From contig NZ_FOAN01000004.1 in assembly GCF_900109525.1 (NCBI RefSeq), forward strand, positions 124,001 to 188,000: DNA of 64,000 nucleotides, written 5' to 3'. This DNA comes from Allobosea lupini. GTDB lineage: Bacteria; Pseudomonadota; Alphaproteobacteria; Rhizobiales; Beijerinckiaceae. Positions 9,963 through 18,279 of the stretch are shown one piece after another (within the stretch, counting starts at the first letter, position 1; every line of letters starts with the position of its first letter). The notes beneath the pieces are model-generated. The model made no database searches. It was not told the DNA's origin and saw only the letters and a list, made by a program, of their open reading frames with translations. Made by a program: the position numbers and the translations under genes.

Positions 9963-11482
9963 GACTGGCCTCCCTCGATACGTTGGAAATGCAGGATGCG
10001 TGAACGATGGCTGGCGAGCCGCAGGCTGCCGTCCGGCTGCAGCCAGAGGCAAGGCCGATGCCGCCACGGGCCATGCTTCAGGTCGGCAAGCGCCCGCCCG
10101 CCGGGCAGCGGCGTCAGCGGGGTTGTGAGGCCGACCGTCCCGGCCCAGGGCCAGGATGCGGTGCCGTCGGCACTGATCGTGATCTCGACCTCGAGCCGTT
10201 CATCGCGCCAGCGCCCGACGAGGCGCTCGTCGAGCATCGTCTCGGGCGGCACCGGCAGCAGCCGGCGCGCGACACCGCCGATCCGGCCGCTGAACGCGCC
10301 GTCGGGATCGGGCTTCAGGGCAATGTCGAGATAGGCCGGCAGGCTGCGCAGGCCGCCGTCGCCATCCGAGACCAGCTTCTCATAGCCGCCCATGACGCTG
10401 ATCGCGCCGGCAGCGAACTCGGCCCAGAACGGCCCGTCCTCGGCCGCGTATAGCCCGGCCGGAACATGCTCGGGATCGTCAGGCAGCGCTTCACCGAGCA
10501 GCGCCGCCAGCACGCGCAGCGCCGGCCAGAGCGCATCCTCTTCGCGATTGGTCAGCACGACGACGCCGACGCCCAGCTCCGGCGCCATCAGCATGTGGTT
10601 GCGATAGCCCGTCAGCGAGCCGCCATGACCGATGATGTGCGTCTTGCCGAGCCGGCTCGCGACCAAGCCGAGCCGGTAGCCGCTTTGGCTGGCATCGGCG
10701 AACTGGCGCGGCGCGGCGAGCCGGTCGAGCAGCCCGGCATACGGCTCGCGCCCGGCCATCAGCCCCGCCGCCCAGCGCGCCAGCCCGGCCGCGCTGCCGG
10801 CCATGCCGCCCGAAGCCGAGAAATTGAAGCCGTAAAACCCGCGCCGCCAGCCCTGCCCGTCATGCCAGTAGCCGGTAGCGAGCCCGGGGACGACCTCGCT
10901 CTCGTCGGAGACGAAGCGGATCGGCAGCGTGGCCGGCGCCATCAGCTCCTCGACCAGTTGCGCGGCGCCCTTGCCGGTCCGACGTTCCAGGATCGCCTGC
11001 GCCAGGCGCCAGCCGGTGTTCGAGTAGGCCATCTCGCTGCCTGGCTCGCCGTTGAGCCCGGGCAGGCGGCAGGCAGCGGCGAAGATCTCGGAGGCGGCCA
11101 GACTCGCGGTGAACGGCGTTCCCTGCTGCCAGAGCGCCTCCATCATGTCCGGCAGCGCGCCGGTCATGTCGAGCGCCCGGCCGAGCGGCACGGCGCCAAG
11201 TGCCTGGGGTAGCTCAGGGATGAAGCTGGCGAGCGGTTCCTCCAGCGATACCCCCTCACGCAACAGGAGGGCGCCGCAAATGTGCTTGCTGATCGAGGCC
11301 AACCGGTTCTGGGTGTCGGGCGTGAACGGGAGGCGGTGCTCGATCACCGCGAAGCCGCCGCTTGCGCTCTCGCGCACTCCCTCGCGATCGAACAGCACGA
11401 TCGCCCCGCCCGGTCCGCCTTGCCGCGTCCATGGCTCGGCGATCGCCTGTGCCTCGCCGCGTCCCTTCGTCCAGTCGACCAT
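9959..11482 (-). CDS. Serine hydrolase of the beta-lactamase/D-aminopeptidase type (S12)
   Basis: A 507-residue protein with a penicillin-recognising serine-hydrolase fold. The SxxK motif is ASISK (about residue 63), the YxN motif is YSNTG (about residue 150), and IGHGGSLTGYRN fits the HxG third motif. The C-terminal 170 residues form beta-rich domains like the two lipocalin-like domains of Ochrobactrum D-aminopeptidase DAP, whose size is also about 520. There is no signal peptide, which again fits DAP. It probably cleaves N-terminal D-residues from peptides or amides. It is the first gene of a two-gene unit with the peptide-binding protein. Confidence 0.8.
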   Translation of the reverse strand: MVDWTKGRGEAQAIAEPWTRQGGPGGAIVLFDREGVRESASGGFAVIEHRLPFTPDTQNRLASISKHICGALLLREGVSLEEPLASFIPELPQALGAVPLGRALDMTGALPDMMEALWQQGTPFTASLAASEIFAAACRLPGLNGEPGSEMAYSNTGWRLAQAILERRTGKGAAQLVEELMAPATLPIRFVSDESEVVPGLATGYWHDGQGWRRGFYGFNFSASGGMAGSAAGLARWAAGLMAGREPYAGLLDRLAAPRQFADASQSGYRLGLVASRLGKTHIIGHGGSLTGYRNHMLMAPELGVGVVVLTNREEDALWPALRVLAALLGEALPDDPEHVPAGLYAAEDGPFWAEFAAGAISVMGGYEKLVSDGDGGLRSLPAYLDIALKPDPDGAFSGRIGGVARRLLPVPPETMLDERLVGRWRDERLEVEITISADGTASWPWAGTVGLTTPLTPLPGGRALADLKHGPWRHRPCLWLQPDGSLRLASHRSRILHFQRIEGGQS

Positions 11483-11703
11483 GCGCTGTCCTGCTCCGCC
11501 GTTCCGTCCCGGTTGGAACTGTCGCGGATGAGAGGGCGATCAGGCAATCCTCTCAGCCATGCGCTGACGTTCAACCCCTATCGTCATGAAAGCGGCACAT
11601 TCGCTGGACGATCCTGCCACGCGCGCGGCGGCGCGCTGGACCGGAGCCCGGCCCTGTCGGAGACTGCGGATTTGATGAAGTGATATTGAGGAGGCGGATT
11701 GGG

Positions 11704-12027
11704 ATGAAACGTGCGTTTATTGTGGCCGGGGCGATTGGTCTTACCGGTATCGTGGCAGGTTGCTCGCAGCCGCAGCGCTTCGGCGCCCCGCCTCCCGGCC
11801 TGGCCCCCAGCCCCGCGCCCGGCACCACCGTAATGACCAAGCGCATCGTCAGCGACGGCGCTGGTGGCCTGCAACTGCCTGATGGAACGCGCGTCCAGAC
11901 CGACCAGAGCGGCGGCTTTTCCCTGCCCAACGGCGCCTATGTCCGCCGCGATCGCTCCGGCGCCCTCAACCTGCCCAACGGCTCGCGCTGCGTGCCCGAC
12001 AATCAGGGCGGCTACGTCTGCCCGTAG
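11704..12027 (+). CDS. Small lipoprotein with three 16-residue repeats
   Basis: A 107-residue predicted lipoprotein. The signal peptide ends in the lipobox IVAGC (lipidated Cys20), followed by a Pro-rich linker (residues 27-41) and three tandem 16-residue repeats at 55-70, 71-86 and 87-102 with the core LP[DN]G-x6-D-x2-G, finishing GGYVCP. The start at 11704 is used because GAGGAGG lies about eight bases upstream; an ATG at 11680 has no such site. The repeats look like a small beta-structure. I do not recognise a characterised family. Confidence 0.8.
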   Translation: MKRAFIVAGAIGLTGIVAGCSQPQRFGAPPPGLAPSPAPGTTVMTKRIVSDGAGGLQLPDGTRVQTDQSGGFSLPNGAYVRRDRSGALNLPNGSRCVPDNQGGYVCP

Positions 12028-12039
12028 GCCGAGACCGGC

Positions 12040-13326
12040 TCAGGCCGTCTCTGCGACGCGGTTGAAGAAATCGGGTGTGCCCATCTGGCCGCCCTTCAGC
12101 ACGATATCGAGGCCATCGAGCCGGGGATCATCGCTATGGGCGCGGCAGAGCGGCGCGCCCGGCGTGCAGGGCGAGCGATAGGACAGGCCCCAGAGGTCGA
12201 GCGCGCGGATCGCCAGCGTCGAGGTGTCGCCGCCGGCGACGACCAGCCGTTTGATCCGCGCGTCGCTCATGATCGCTCGCAGCAGCGCTCCGGTCGCGGC
12301 CGCGACCTTCCCGGTCTCGGCCGGTACGCCGGCCGGCTTGTCGGTGATCAGCATGACGTTGCTCTGTTCCAAGCTGGCCAGGGCTTCGATGCGGAGCGCT
12401 TCCAGATAAGCGGGTTCGCGAGTGAGTCGCGCCGGATCGATCGCGATCCGCTCATAGCCTTGGGCGAGCTCGACCTGGGCGCGGGTCACAGGCGACAAGC
12501 TGCCGACTAGAGCGAGCAGATTGCCACCGGAAGCGGAGCGAGCGAGCTTTGGCATCTCGGCCTTGGGGGTCTGCGGGAAGCCGGCAATCGCCTGTGCCAC
12601 CGAGCTGGCGCCGATTGCAAGCATCGGCCCCGCACTTATGCGCTCGCGCAGCAGGGCGCCGATCGCGGCGAGGTCGGACGGGCGCGAGACGTCGAAAAGG
12701 ACGGCTTCGGGCGCTCCAGCGAGCGCAGCGTCCAAGGCCCGTCGCCCGCCCTCGCCTTCATGGCTGCGGTAATCGACGAGCGCGGCGCGCTCCAGCCCCT
12801 GCGCCTGGAGATGCCGCCGCAGATCCGCCTCGCCCATCGGCGTCACCGGATGGACGCTCATCGTCGGGTGGCGGTCGATTCGGTGAACGACGCCGCCCGC
12901 GCCCGCCGCAGCGAAGAGAGTGCCGAACAGACAGTAGCGCCCGAGATTGGGCTGGCCGCCGATCACCGGCAGACATGGATTGGGAAAATGCGGCCGCAAG
13001 GCCCGTGCCGCCGCGCCAAGGCTGCCGACATCCGGAGCGCTGTCGAAGGTCGAGCAGCATTTGTAGTGCAGCAGGCCGATACCGAGCGTGGCGAAGAAGC
13101 GCCCCGCTTCTTCCAGCTCCCGCGCCATAGCCTCGGGCGCCATCGCTCGTGTCGCCCCCGCAATGCCGACGGCGTCGAGCGATCCGGCGCGCGCAAGCTG
13201 CTGGGCCGTCGGGATTTGCAGGAACAGCAGAGCGCGCTGTCCGGCCTCCGCCAGCGTTGCGAGCGTGTCGGTCGCACCGGTGAAGTCGTCGCCATACCAG
13301 CCGTAGCAGGGTGCCGCCTCAGCCAT
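12040..13326 (-). CDS. Four-carbon acid sugar kinase family protein (DUF1537, OiaK-like)
   Basis: A 428-residue ATP-dependent kinase of the DUF1537 family, which phosphorylates acid sugars such as threonate, erythronate, 3-oxo-tetronate and 3-oxo-isoapionate. The N-terminal substrate domain opens GWYGDDFTGATDT, the family signature; the C-terminal nucleotide domain has VVAGGDTSTLAIRAL. It starts two bases after the RuBisCO-like gene, whose product in the apionate pathway (OiaX) decarboxylates the phosphate made by the kinase OiaK. Kinase chemistry is well supported; the 3-oxo-isoapionate-type substrate is inferred from the pairing. Confidence 0.85.
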   Translation of the reverse strand: MAEAAPCYGWYGDDFTGATDTLATLAEAGQRALLFLQIPTAQQLARAGSLDAVGIAGATRAMAPEAMARELEEAGRFFATLGIGLLHYKCCSTFDSAPDVGSLGAAARALRPHFPNPCLPVIGGQPNLGRYCLFGTLFAAAGAGGVVHRIDRHPTMSVHPVTPMGEADLRRHLQAQGLERAALVDYRSHEGEGGRRALDAALAGAPEAVLFDVSRPSDLAAIGALLRERISAGPMLAIGASSVAQAIAGFPQTPKAEMPKLARSASGGNLLALVGSLSPVTRAQVELAQGYERIAIDPARLTREPAYLEALRIEALASLEQSNVMLITDKPAGVPAETGKVAAATGALLRAIMSDARIKRLVVAGGDTSTLAIRALDLWGLSYRSPCTPGAPLCRAHSDDPRLDGLDIVLKGGQMGTPDFFNRVAETA

Positions 13327-13328
13327 GC

Positions 13329-14606
13329 TCAGCCGCCGCTCTTGCCAAAGAAGGCGAGCGCCTGCGCGAGCTCGTCATGGCTCTTCGCCGCTTCGCTCAG
13401 CGGCACGCCGGCCGCGACCGCAGCCCAAGCCTGGCGGATGCTGGCGACGCCGGCCGCCGGCCCGCCGGGATGGGCGAGGATGCCACCGCCCGCCATGAAC
13501 AGCAGATCGTCATGGCCGATCGCGTCCCAGGTCGGCTGCGCCGTGCCGGCCCATTGCCCGGAGGAGAAGGCGGGTAGCACGCGATCGTCGATGCCATCCG
13601 CCAGCGGCGTCACGCAATCCCTGGCGGAGGTCACGACCTCCCCGTCCTCCTGTGCAAACTTCCCCTGCAAGCCGTGGACATGCATGTGGTCGACGCCGGC
13701 GAGCCGCCAAAGCGTCTGGTAGGCCTGGAAGCCGATGCCGAGCAATGGATGGCGCGAGAGCGCGCCAAAACCGTTACGGTGGCCGTGCAGGGCAAGGCTG
13801 GTCGAGCGACGCAGCGTCTCGACCGCCGAAAAGCCGCACCAGTTCAGGCTGACCATCACGCAGGTGCCGCCCTCGCGTTCGACCAGCTCGGCATGGCGGC
13901 GCATCTGGTCGGTTTCGGCGGTGATGTTGAAGGCGACCATCACCGCCTTGCCGGTGCGGTCCTGATGACGGCGCACCGCGGCCATCACCGCAGGCACGCG
14001 CTGGGCCAGCGGCGCATGCACGGGATCAGCCGAGATCTCATCGTCCTTGATGAAGTCGAGCCCGGCGGCGCAGAGCCGCCCGACGAGCTCGGCGGTCTCG
14101 AAGGGACGCAGGCCGACATTGGGCTTGATGATCGAGCCGATCATCGGGCCATCCATGACGCCGGTCGCCCGGCGGGTGCCGGCGATGCCACGCGTCGGCA
14201 GCGGGAAGAGGCGGCGATAGGCAACCGGCAGGGCCATGCTTTCGAGCCTGAGCCCGGTGACCTCGCCGAGATCGAACAGATTGCCGGCGACGATCGAGGC
14301 CAATGTCGGCAGGTTGGGACCGACATTGTCGACCGGGAAGGAGAGCGTGATCCGGGCGCGACGCCACGGCCCCTCGACGCCTTTCCGCGCCAGCCAGGCA
14401 TTGGGCAGGCTCGGTTCGGCAGCGCTATCGAGGTCCTCGACCGAGATGACGACGGCGCGGGTGCGGTCGCGCAGTTCGTCGGTCTCGCCGGCAACGCGGG
14501 TGAAGGTGCCGCTCGACTGCTCGCCGGCCATGATTTCCGCGACCTTGCGCGGATCGAGCGGCGTCTCGATCAGATAGGTGGCCGTGAAACGGTCGGCAGC
14601 GGACAT
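13329..14606 (-). CDS. RuBisCO-like protein (OiaX-type, probable decarboxylase)
   Basis: A 425-residue form IV RuBisCO homologue. Conserved catalytic features are IIKPNVGLRP (K161, equal to spinach K175, while K177 is replaced by Asn), DFIKDDE (K187, D189 and E190, the carbamylation and Mg site), HGHR (276-277), DHMH (307-309), loop-6 GKF (K316) and the phosphate-binding GGG (373-375). With carbamylation and loop-6 lysines kept, an enolase, isomerase or decarboxylase reaction is expected, not CO2 fixation in a Calvin cycle: no PRK or small subunit is present. OiaX, 3-oxo-isoapionate-4-phosphate decarboxylase, is the best-known RLP paired with a DUF1537 kinase. The ATG at 14606 is chosen where family sequence begins. 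Confidence 0.85.
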   Translation of the reverse strand: MSAADRFTATYLIETPLDPRKVAEIMAGEQSSGTFTRVAGETDELRDRTRAVVISVEDLDSAAEPSLPNAWLARKGVEGPWRRARITLSFPVDNVGPNLPTLASIVAGNLFDLGEVTGLRLESMALPVAYRRLFPLPTRGIAGTRRATGVMDGPMIGSIIKPNVGLRPFETAELVGRLCAAGLDFIKDDEISADPVHAPLAQRVPAVMAAVRRHQDRTGKAVMVAFNITAETDQMRRHAELVEREGGTCVMVSLNWCGFSAVETLRRSTSLALHGHRNGFGALSRHPLLGIGFQAYQTLWRLAGVDHMHVHGLQGKFAQEDGEVVTSARDCVTPLADGIDDRVLPAFSSGQWAGTAQPTWDAIGHDDLLFMAGGGILAHPGGPAAGVASIRQAWAAVAAGVPLSEAAKSHDELAQALAFFGKSGG

Positions 14607-14671
14607 GTCGCGATACTCACCATGGCGGTCGTCCCGGACAAGCCGCCTTTGGCGGCGCCGAGGCGAAAGCG

Positions 14672-15211
14672 TCAGAGCTTGCTGAGGTCGGGGAAGGGGC
14701 GCACCGGGTCCTCGCCGTCCCAATTCTCGCCCGCCTCGCGGATCAATCGGAACATCTCGCCCTTGGGGCCGGCGACTTCCGAGAGCTCGATCACCGTGCC
14801 GGGATGGTAGTGCGTGTCGAAATAGATGAAGCGGCCGCGCTCGCCGACTTCGCCGGACATCACCGGCTTGAAGCCTTCCGCCAACAGCCGCTCCAGGTCG
14901 GCATCGTAGTCCGAGGTCCAGTAGGCGACATGCTGCAGGCCGCTATGGCCGGCATCGGTGAAGTCCTTGTACATGGACGGCACCGCGTTGCGGCATTGGA
15001 TCAGCTCGATCTGCAGCGGGCCGGAATTGGCGAGCGCCACAGAATTATGCGGCTCGTAGGCTTCGCCCTTGTAGCGGTAGTTCCTGATCGGGACCTTCGG
15101 GTTGTAGAAGAACGGCCCGACGCCGAGCACCCGGCTCCAATAGTCCATTGCCGCCTCGATATCGGGGACGACATAGCCGGCCTGACGGATCTGGCCAAAA
15201 TGACGGCTCAT
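14672..15211 (-). CDS. VOC family protein in the RLP/TRAP operon
   Basis: A 179-residue protein with two VOC modules, residues about 5-75 and 88-155. Likely metal or active-site positions are the glutamate of QIELIQ, the histidine of LQHVAYW and the glutamate of VIELSE; the first-strand position usually histidine appears as glutamine or arginine (GQIRQAGYVV). The layout resembles methylmalonyl-CoA epimerase and glyoxalase relatives. It lies between TRAP transporter and RLP genes with short gaps, so an epimerase, lactonase or lyase step in the same pathway is likely but unproved. Start at 15209-15211; a longer in-frame extension lacks family features. Confidence 0.8.
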   Translation of the reverse strand: MSRHFGQIRQAGYVVPDIEAAMDYWSRVLGVGPFFYNPKVPIRNYRYKGEAYEPHNSVALANSGPLQIELIQCRNAVPSMYKDFTDAGHSGLQHVAYWTSDYDADLERLLAEGFKPVMSGEVGERGRFIYFDTHYHPGTVIELSEVAGPKGEMFRLIREAGENWDGEDPVRPFPDLSKL

Positions 15212-15236
15212 GGCGGGTGCTTTCCTGCAACGATGA

Positions 15237-17114
15237 CTAGAGGAAGCCGATGGAGAACCACGGCACGGCGGCGACGATGACGAGGCCGACCAAAAGGGCC
15301 GCGACATAGGCCCAGATGTATTTCAGCCCCTCGTCGGGATTGATCTTCGAGATCGCGCAGGCGCCGTAATAGCCGACGCCGAAGGGCGGGGCGAAAAGCC
15401 CGATGCCCATCGCGAAGATCACGACCATCGAATAGTGGACGTCGTGCACGCCGATCTGCTTGGCGATCGGGAAGAGCAGCGGGCCGAACAGCACGATCGC
15501 CGGAATGCCCTCGAGCACGCTGCCGAGGATGACGAAGGCGACGATCGAGATGGCGAGGAAGCCCCAGGTGCCGCCCGGGACGGCCGCCATCACCTTGGCG
15601 AGGTCCTGCGAGAAGCCCGATTGCGTCAGGCCCCAGGCCATCGCTGTGGCGCAGCCGATGATGAAGATGATCGCGCCGGTGAGCGAGGCCGTGTCGACCA
15701 GCATGCGCTTGAGCCGGCGCCAGTCGAACTGTCGGTAGATCAGGATGCCGGCCAACACTGCATAAGCGATGCCGATGGTCGAGACCTCGGTCGCGGTGGC
15801 GACGCCCTCGACGACGGCGGCGCGGATGACGAAGGGCAGTGCGATGGCGGGCGCCGCGATCAGGCAGAGCCTGCCGATCTCGCGCTTCGAATATTTGGTG
15901 ACCTGGCTGAGATCCTCGCCCCGGTTGCGCCACCAAACCACAAAGCAGAGCGCGATGCCGAGCACGACCGCCGGCAGCATGCCGCCGGTGAACAGGGCCG
16001 CGATCGAGACGCCGGTGACCGAGCCGATCGTGATCAGCACGATCGAGGGCGGGATCGTCTCGGTCTGCGCGCCCGTCGCCGAGAGCAATGCGACGAGGTC
16101 GCCGGGCTTGGCGCCGCGCTTCTGCATCTCCGGGAACAGGACAGGGGCGATCGCCGCCATGTCGGCGATCTTCGAACCGGAGATGCCGGAGACCAGATAC
16201 ATCGCGCCGACCAGCACATAGGACAGTCCGCCGCGGACATGGCCGAGGAGCGAGGCCAGGAACTGGATCATGGCGCGGGCCATGCCGGTCATCTCGATCA
16301 ACGCGCCGAGGAAGATGAACAGCGGCACGGCGAGCAGGATGAGATGGCTCATGCCCTCGTCGAGCCGGCCGACCATGACGACCATCGGCGTGGACGTGGT
16401 CAGCGCGAGATAGCCGAAGGTGGCGAGCGCGAAGGAGAAGGCGATCGGCACCCCGGCGAAGACATTGGCCGCGACGACGCCGACGAAGAAGATCACCAGA
16501 TTGAGCTTGCCGAGCGGCTTCAGGACCGGCCCCGCGAGATAGAACAGGCCGATCAGCGCCACGGTGATCCCGAGAGCCAGCGCGACGGTCTTCCAGGAGC
16601 CGAAGCGCAGCAGCCGGCAGAAGGCGGCGAACAGCATCAGGACGATGCCGATCGGCAGCGCCGCGGCGCGCCAGGAGTTGGCGATCTCCAGCGCCGGCGT
16701 GACGATCAAGCGCTCGTCCTCGGCATAATCCAGCGCATCCGGCAGGATCATCACCAGGAAGGCGATCGCGGCGGTGATGGCGAGCGCCTCAAGCAGGAGG
16801 CGCGCCTGCGGGCCGACGCGGGTGACGAGCCCGGTCATGCGCATATGTTCGCCGCGGCGCAGCGCCACCACCGCGCCGAGCATGGAAAGCCAGAGGAACA
16901 GGATCGAGGCGAGCTCGTCCGACCAGACCAAGGGCGCGTGGAAGGCGTAGCGGGCGGTGACGCCCGCTCCCAAGATGACGATCTCGGCAAGGACGAGCAC
17001 GGCCGCGACAAGCTCGACCACCGTGCCGACGGCGCGGTCGAGCCTGTCGGCGAGGCGACCGAGGCCGGTCGCCGGCATGACCGGTGGCGGCAAAGTGGCG
17101 GCGTGAGCGTCCAT
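15237..17114 (-). CDS. TRAP transporter fused small and large permease (DctQ-DctM)
   Basis: A 625-residue inner-membrane protein that joins both TRAP membrane subunits. Residues about 20-185 form the four-helix DctQ part (containing LVWSDELASILFLWLSMLGA), and the rest is the 11-12 helix DctM part, with GVPIAFSFALATFGYLAL, GLSYVLVGAMYLVSGISGSK and NPDEGLKYIW near the end. Fused QM proteins are common. It works with the adjacent DctP protein to import an organic acid or sugar acid using an ion gradient. Neighbouring catabolic genes suggest the substrate feeds the kinase/RLP pathway. Confidence 0.93.
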   Translation of the reverse strand: MDAHAATLPPPVMPATGLGRLADRLDRAVGTVVELVAAVLVLAEIVILGAGVTARYAFHAPLVWSDELASILFLWLSMLGAVVALRRGEHMRMTGLVTRVGPQARLLLEALAITAAIAFLVMILPDALDYAEDERLIVTPALEIANSWRAAALPIGIVLMLFAAFCRLLRFGSWKTVALALGITVALIGLFYLAGPVLKPLGKLNLVIFFVGVVAANVFAGVPIAFSFALATFGYLALTTSTPMVVMVGRLDEGMSHLILLAVPLFIFLGALIEMTGMARAMIQFLASLLGHVRGGLSYVLVGAMYLVSGISGSKIADMAAIAPVLFPEMQKRGAKPGDLVALLSATGAQTETIPPSIVLITIGSVTGVSIAALFTGGMLPAVVLGIALCFVVWWRNRGEDLSQVTKYSKREIGRLCLIAAPAIALPFVIRAAVVEGVATATEVSTIGIAYAVLAGILIYRQFDWRRLKRMLVDTASLTGAIIFIIGCATAMAWGLTQSGFSQDLAKVMAAVPGGTWGFLAISIVAFVILGSVLEGIPAIVLFGPLLFPIAKQIGVHDVHYSMVVIFAMGIGLFAPPFGVGYYGACAISKINPDEGLKYIWAYVAALLVGLVIVAAVPWFSIGFL

Positions 17115-17150
17115 GGCGTTTCCCCGAGAATTCGGCTGCGGCTCACTCGC

Positions 17151-18167
17151 TCAGGCGAGTTTGCCGACCGCTCCCTCGAGCAGGCCCCAGGCTTCGGCGC
17201 CGAAGCGCTCCTGCCATTCCTTGTAGAACCCGCCGTCGCGGAGCTTGGCCCGGAAGCTGTCGGGGTTGGTCTTGTTGAAGGCAAGCCCCTTCGACTGCAG
17301 ATCGGCCTGCACGGTTTCGTTGAGGCTCTTGATGTCGCCGCGCTGGGCGACGCCGGCATCGTTGATCGCGGACGCCACGATCTTCTGGATATCCGGCGGC
17401 AGACCCTTCCAGGCGCGGCCATTGGCGATGAACCAGAAGCCGTCCCAGATATGGTTCGAGACCGCGCAGCTCTTCTGGACCTCGTAGAGCTTGGCGACCT
17501 GGATGATCGGCAGCGGGTTCTCCTGTGCATCGACGACTTTGGTCTGCAGCGCCGAATAGACCTCGGAGAACTGCAGGCTGGCGGGCGCTGCGCCGAGCGC
17601 CTTGAACATCGAGATCGAGAGCGGCGAGACCGGCACGCGGATCTTGAGCGAGGCCATGTCGGCTGCCTGCTCGATCGCCTTGCCCGAGGTGGTCATCTGG
17701 CGGAAGCCATTGTCCCACATCTTCTCGAAGGCATAGAGATTGACCTTCTCGATGGCGGCGCGGACATGCGCGCCGACCGGCCCGTCCATCGCCTTCCAGA
17801 CCTGGTCATAGTCGGCGAAGGCGAAGCCGACCGCGTTGATCGCCGCGACCGGCACCAAGGTCGCAATGACCAGTGCCGACGGGGTGAAGAAGGTGATTCC
17901 GCCATTGCGGACCTGGCTCAGCATGTCGGTGTCGCCGCCGAGCTGGTTGTTCGGGAAGATCTTGATCTCGACCCGCCCGTTCGTCTCCTTGGCGACGCGC
18001 TCGGCCGCCTGCTGGGCGCGGATGTTGAGCGGGTGGCTGAGCGGCAGGTTGTTGCCGTATTTCAGCTCGATCTCAGCGGCGCGCGCGATCATGGGCATGC
18101 CGATCAGCGATGCGGCGGGGGCGGCGGCTAGGCCCTTGATGAGCGTGCGGCGGCTCGGTCCGGTCAT
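17151..18167 (-). CDS. TRAP transporter solute-binding protein (DctP), Tat-exported
   Basis: A 338-residue periplasmic binding protein. The N terminus carries a twin-arginine signal (SRRTLIKG, then a hydrophobic stretch to ARAAEI). DctP family features are IELKYGNNLPLSHPLNIRAQ, FPNNQLGGDTDMLSQVRNG and SLKIRVPVSPLSISMFKALG, whose conserved arginine normally clamps the ligand carboxylate. The ATG at 18167 has AGGGAGGA upstream. It is the first gene of the minus-strand operon running to the DUF1537 kinase. The conserved arginine supports an acidic ligand such as an aldonate; the exact one is unknown. Confidence 0.92.
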   Translation of the reverse strand: MTGPSRRTLIKGLAAAPAASLIGMPMIARAAEIELKYGNNLPLSHPLNIRAQQAAERVAKETNGRVEIKIFPNNQLGGDTDMLSQVRNGGITFFTPSALVIATLVPVAAINAVGFAFADYDQVWKAMDGPVGAHVRAAIEKVNLYAFEKMWDNGFRQMTTSGKAIEQAADMASLKIRVPVSPLSISMFKALGAAPASLQFSEVYSALQTKVVDAQENPLPIIQVAKLYEVQKSCAVSNHIWDGFWFIANGRAWKGLPPDIQKIVASAINDAGVAQRGDIKSLNETVQADLQSKGLAFNKTNPDSFRAKLRDGGFYKEWQERFGAEAWGLLEGAVGKLA

Positions 18168-18187
18168 GATGTCCTCCCTGCGGACTT

Positions 18188-18239
18188 GATGCGATTTGAT
18201 CGCTCTTGAGTGCTTGACGCTCAGCATAGAAATCGCATC
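18188..18239. promoter_or_regulatory. Predicted operator pair in the TRAP/LacI divergent promoter region
   Basis: A perfect 10-bp inverted repeat, GATGCGATTT (18188-18197) and AAATCGCATC (18230-18239), has arms 42 bp apart centre to centre, close to four helical turns. Midway lies a near-palindrome TGAGTG-N5-CGCTCA (18207-18223). Both lie in the 112-bp gap between dctP and the LacI regulator, the expected place for its operators. Which element is bound is not decided by sequence alone. Confidence 0.5.
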
Positions 18240-18279
18240 TGATGGTCTTCAAGCTCATTTTCTGATGGTTTTTGATTGA

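Noticed and set aside
13329..14606. True RuBisCO large subunit for carbon fixation
   Set aside because: K177 equivalent is Asn, the loop-6 and substrate regions differ from forms I-III, and no small subunit, phosphoribulokinase or other Calvin-cycle gene is present.
15435..18131. 898-residue open frame on the plus strand across the TRAP genes
   Set aside because: Antisense to DctQM and DctP, composed of Asp/Arg/Gly/His-rich sequence typical of reverse-strand frames in high-GC DNA; no recognisable domain.
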